Shown piece after piece: positions 59,771-64,000 of a stretch of DNA of 64,000 nucleotides. Made by a program: the position numbers and the translations under genes. The stretch comes from Rosa chinensis (Eukaryota; Streptophyta; Magnoliopsida; Rosales; Rosaceae), in contig NC_037094.1 in NCBI RefSeq assembly GCF_002994745.2, positions 28,618,956 to 28,682,955 of the forward strand, read 5' to 3'. The number at the start of each line of letters is the position of its first letter. Position 1 is the stretch's first letter. The notes under the pieces are model-generated. The model saw only the letters and a program-made list of their open reading frames with translations. It searched no databases and was not told the DNA's origin.

Positions 59771-60206
59771 ATTAAGTTATTTAAGAATCGGGCCCAACAT
59801 GCTTTCTATTTTTTTAAATTCAGGATCGGAAGCGGACCAATTTAGATTTTAAGGTATTTTTGCCCAATCCTACCAATTAGGATCAAGATTAGTTCATATG
59901 CTTTTTAATGATATAGAGCTCTGTTTAAGTTTCAATTACATTTTGGAGATCAAATTTGGTATCGATCAACTCATATATGAAATGAGATTGAGCTTCAGTT
60001 AGGCTCGACTTTATTGACTAAATAAAGTGTTGAAAAAAAGTTAAAACAAAAATCAAATGAAAAAATACATAATTAACTATTAACTGTTAATATTACTTAT
60101 CCAAAATTGACAATAAATTTTGGTGTTCTCTTGTTGCTCGTCTTTTGGTTTGTTTACCATTATAGCGATAAATTTTGTGAGTCTTGATGAAAGGAATTGT
60201 AATTCC
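59771..60206. other. AT-rich DNA, probably an eroded LTR
   Basis: Ends at CCCTAACA just before a primer binding site, so at least the last part should be the 5' LTR of the copia remnant. Its start was not found. Confidence 0.35.
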
Positions 60207-61546
60207 CTAACAAGTGGTATCAGAGCCAAAAGTTAAGCTAGGACACCTCATCATGCATTCAAGGTGGAGTCACACAAATGATTAAGGTGACAACTCAAAG
60301 GTGCATTAGGTGAAGCCAACTCGAGAAATATTTCTTGAAAGGTGGAGCGTGTTGGAAACTTAATAAGTTCATGATCAAAGATAGTCGATAGGCGGAGTGA
60401 TTAAGAGGTTAGATGAGCAAGCTAGACTTAGGAAAATCCTAATCAAAGGTGAAGTTTCAAGGAAACAAGATATGACTCAAGGGAATGATACTTCGTGAGA
60501 GAGTAAATCTCACCAATGTGCACTTTGTTGCCAGGTTTGTAGTGTCAAAGATCGTGACGCTTGTTTTTCGTTTGTGATATTTGTTTGTCATTAGTCTGCG
60601 TATAGGTCATGGTTGTTTGTCATGGCATCAAATATTATTTCATAGGTTAAGATGGAGCAGTTTGATAGGAAAGTAAGTTTCACTCTCTGGCATAAAAGAG
60701 TGAAGTACATCCTAGTTCAATAAGGCTTAGCAAAAGCATTGAAGGAAAAGGATGAGAAACTAGAGAAGACAACACATGATGCATTGAAAACTACGAATTT
60801 AGTGATCACAGCGGGTCTAAATCCAAGGGCAGGGGATGCTACAAGTATTGTGACTAGGTTACATGAAGAGGAAGGCTTGGATGACTCTATTTTGCTAGGA
60901 GAAGACGATTTTTATATTGAGATACTCTCACAATCTCCATAGGTGACATATGTCCTTAAAGTGGATATTAGATTCAGGATGTATAGATCATATTCGCTTC
61001 ATGAAGGAATATTTTGATGTGTTCTAGGAATTAAAGGGTGGACAAACATGATGGGTACAAACATGACATCATGGGGTGCAGGGACGGTGAAGATCAAGAT
61101 GTTCGATGGAGTGGTGCATAGTTTGGGTGATGTGATGTCTGTCCCAAGGTTATAGAAGAATTTGATATACAGGAGTTGATTGGATTCTAAAGGGCTATAC
61201 ATATTTTATAGCATGTGGAGCCGGTAAAATCACACATGACAATATTGTCCTCATACAGGGAGAACAATATGGTAGGTATCGTCCGGTTTGTTATACCTTG
61301 ATGTATAATAGGAAACAGGAGTGCGCATAGCGAGTCTCTTTGCCAATATAGCAGAGACGTCGTTGACAAGTTTTCAGGTTTAGACCATGGTGAGAGGGAA
61401 AATTGTACTAGGAAAATGGTCATTTCGAGGTCCCTCTTCGGAGTAAACTGGTGATTGTTAACTTGATGTAATTACACATAAGATTGGCCGTTACAACTCA
61501 GGGAGGACCACATTTGATTCAGGCTATGTGTTGCTGGTACAAGAAA
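60207..61546 (+). mobile_element. Eroded Ty1-copia remnant
   Basis: CTAACA (LTR end) is followed by the primer site TGGTATCAGAGCC at 60215. A gag start at 60652 reads FDRKVSFTLWHKRVKYILVQ then a stop. Further on, WILDSGCIDHIRFMKEYFDV at about 60963 is the copia protease active site, followed by stops. Much of gag is deleted. The remnant is cut at 61547 by a MULE-type element. Confidence 0.7.
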
Positions 61547-62241
61547 GAGTTTTTCTATTAGAACCTCCAAATTTGCTCACTTGACCTCTATGCTTTTTAC
61601 ACCTCTTATCAAATTTTCAAATACTAAATTTACTCACTAAACTTCCTCAAATAACCTCAATCATATAATTTGCAAACAAATTATTATCTTTAAAATAAAA
61701 AAGTTAGTCATTTCAATGACTTAATCACTCTATAAATCTTAACTAAATATACATTTCTTAATCAAACTTGGGTTTAAAAAATTCATGTCTAATCAATAAG
61801 AAAATGCCATGAACTATTCTGTTTTTTTTTATATAATTTTTTTTTCTATTTTAGCTGTGCAAAAAAAATGAAGAAATCATTTGTTTTTAATGTTTTTTTC
61901 CTCTATTTTTTGTACCACATGATTAATTATTTAAATATTTTTAGTTTTTTTTTTATAAACTATTTTTTTTTTTTTTTTGCAAATATAATTGGTTGACTTA
62001 GATTTAGGTCATAAATCATAAACTCACCAATATGCGTTCAACATATATATCATATATTTTTATGTCATATGATCTTAATCATATTTTTAATTCTTATTAT
62101 ATATGTATGAATGCTTTAATTAGTATGCAGTGAAATTGGAAAATGAAAATAGATAAGGAAAATAATAAGAAATACAATCTAATATTATTGAATTGGAAAG
62201 TCTATATAAAATAAATATAATGTTTTTTAGTATAATTATTG
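61547..62241 (-). mobile_element. Short relative of the composite element at 32349
   Basis: It starts GAGTTTTTCTATTAGAACCT then CCAAATTTGCTCACTTGACC. Read on the minus strand it matches 32440-32880 and then 34310-34535 of the composite, without the 1.4-kb block between. The far end is missing at about 62241, where TGTCACACCC begins. It represents the simpler ancestral form of the non-autonomous element. Confidence 0.65.
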
Positions 62242-63341
62242 TCACACCCTAACACGGAAAAACTGCAATTTTTTTTTTTTTTTTAAAGTTCCGAGTAAGG
62301 GTGTGAATAGCTTTTAATTGTCAAAGATAAGAAACACTTTGGCAAATAAAAACTATATTAAAAAAATGAGAATCAGAGGTGACTTGTGGTTGAACTCTTT
62401 ATTACATAAGTAAGTACTTACAAGAGAAACAAAAGCAAGCTTAGGAAATAAGCTTTATTGTACAAAGATAAAACAAAACAGTAAACTAAAAATTTATTTC
62501 TCCTTCTCCTACTTCCAGATTTCCAGAAATTAAATTCTAACCCTCAAGAGCATGATCTGCACAATATCATAAAAGGGGTGAGTTTAAAGCTCAGTAGAGC
62601 AAACCTCAAACATATAATTAGTGATGATGCAATACAGAAAATAACTTCTTATACTCTGATTGTTAGTAATCTTGTACTAATCTCGGTCACCAGTGTCTTC
62701 TTGCCAAACATTAGATCGTTTTATCAATAATAATTGAAGGGGCTTCTCTCCCCAAGTGTATATACCATTGGCTAACTTTGCTAGTCCCTTACAAGTATTA
62801 GACTCAACTACACAACCATTTTCACTCTTTCTTCAAGCTAGGATTAGATAAAACAACATGATAATGAACTAAACAAATATTTTACACAACATAAACAATC
62901 TGATCAGTAGCAAATATCACTCAAAATCATATCAATAGACTGATATAATCAAACTTGAGGTTCCCCAAAACTTCCCCTACCTTAAACCTGGTTTAGTAAA
63001 GTTGAGGCTTTGTTTCCAAACCTCTCAAAGCTTGTTTTCTGGACTTTGCTGATTCTAGAGTCTCTAAACTGTTTTCTGCTATGTTTTCTAATTTGTGTTT
63101 TCTTACTGCAGGTAAAGGCTTCTTTTATACTAGAAGATGTAATCATGAGAACCTATATGTAGACTAGCCACCTCCTGTTTAGCTCAGTCAGTTAGATAAA
63201 CATTGGGAGCAGCTTATTGCCATCTCCTGCTTAGAAAAATCATCTAAGGATTATCCCAAACTGCCAGCTCCTGCTTTGAGCTTGTTGCCCAAGTTTTAAG
63301 CTGCTCTAAGAGCAGCCACTTGCTGTACACACTTAACTTTA
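62240..63341. other. Probable retroelement sequence, unresolved
   Basis: Begins TGTCACACCCTAACACGGAA, mirrored by TTCCGAGTAAGGGTGTG at 62289-62305, an inverted repeat that could fold into a hairpin. TG...CACACCC is a common start of plant Gypsy LTRs. The rest is AT-rich with UTR-like character on the minus strand. No coding domain was seen. Confidence 0.35.
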
Positions 63342-64000
63342 TGTAACGTCCCGTATCTTAATTTATCCGTTTACTAATCATTTGGACGGTAAACGACAAT
63401 TACTTTCACTTTTTACTTTGTTTCGATACTTTTAGTGGCCCTAAAAGTTGACTTTTTGTTCGGGTCAAAATTTGAGAAAATGTTCTTCATGAAAGTTGTA
63501 GAGGACGTTAAACCGAGCGCGTGGATATATGGTACGTGAAAATCGGAATTCGTATGCGAAAGTTATAAGTGAAATACTAAAGTTACTGTTTATGTGGTAA
63601 GTTTCTATAAATAGCCGAGTTACTGTGGTAAGTTGCCATTTTTGGAAACTTACCCAGCTTTTCTCTCTCCTCTCCCCCGACCATTTCTCCTCTTCGGCCT
63701 GATTTCTTCTCCCTCCGATTTCTTCCTCCTCGGGCCACCCCACAATGGAATCCGGGCACCGACAAGCTCGCCTCTTCATCCTTGTCATGCCTGTGGTGGT
63801 GTTTTGCGGTGGCTCGGCCGGTGGAGCTCGGATTTGAGCCGTGAAGTTCACTGTAGCAGTTTGGGAGTTTTGTCTATTTCCGGCGATTCCGACCGTCTCC
63901 GGCCACCAAATTGGCGTCGAATGTTCGGTTTTTGCCAATGATCATTTCCCCTAAGGTCTTTCATTTCAATTTGTAGTGTGGAGGTCGAATCGACGATTTC
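63342..64000 (+). mobile_element. Start of a long LTR (Gypsy/LARD-type), cut by the window edge
   Basis: TGTAACGTCCCGTATCTTAA is a typical LTR start. Downstream lie GTTGACTTTTTGTTCGGGTC, a TATA box in TCTATAAATAGCC at 63606, and a CT-rich, then GC-rich transcribed leader with Pro/Ser-type low-complexity frames. The overlapping open frames on both strands here are not genes. The family call is by resemblance only. Confidence 0.5.

Noticed and set aside
63465..63941. Open frames of 102-157 codons near the right edge on both strands
   Set aside because: They overlap each other inside a typical LTR leader with low-complexity Pro/Ser content.

Overview
This window is plant nuclear DNA. Genes carry GT-AG introns, intergenic DNA is AT-rich, and the gene families are plant-specific: SAUR, PDR-type ABCG transporter, SYP2-type syntaxin, SRO/RST fragments, and a plant U6 snRNA with an upstream sequence element. 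Class I and class II transposons are abundant. It is a eudicot, and Rosaceae is my best guess from general appearance only. No species is claimed.

Intact or probably intact genes, left to right: a small secreted-peptide candidate (minus, 2174-2386); an intronless CPL4-like CTD phosphatase without BRCT (plus, 8808-9590); two tandem SAUR genes (plus, 12988-13239 and 14915-15214); a U6 snRNA (minus, 16199-16300); a complete 23-exon PDR/ABCG transporter (minus, 20604-27812); a two-exon sphingoid-base C4-hydroxylase (plus, 36989-38758); and a seven-exon SYP22/VAM3-like vacuolar Qa-SNARE (minus, 52001-56924). The spliced models of the last three keep an open frame and come out at the usual family length (1411, 267 and 270 aa). 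These genes do not form one pathway.

Gene debris: three copies of the 3' end of an SRO (inactive PARP) gene with degenerate RST-like segments lie at 1-600, 9806-10396 and 43374-43910. The outer two copies are followed by a small secreted-peptide gene, whole in one copy and frameshifted in the other. An EH-domain first exon (5000-5200), a LINE RNase H domain (18907-19296), and fragments of PPR, subtilase and POB1-type BTB genes are also present.

Mobile DNA: a young Ty1-copia element (47034-51613, TSD ACCAT) with a broken gag; an eroded copia remnant (60207-61546); a MULE with a 9-bp TSD (28970-31523) carrying a POB1-like fragment; a nested composite (32349-35463) containing a poly-A-tailed insertion and a hAT-like element; a long-TIR MULE (41021-42301, 9-bp TSD); a hAT deletion derivative inside an intron of the syntaxin gene (53490-54799); and the start of a long LTR running off the right end (63342 onward). 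The most distinctive structures are the nested transposons, the shared palindromic minisatellite near 7.5 kb and 30 kb, and the dispersed SRO-plus-peptide duplication. I saw no clear evidence of a new multi-gene system.
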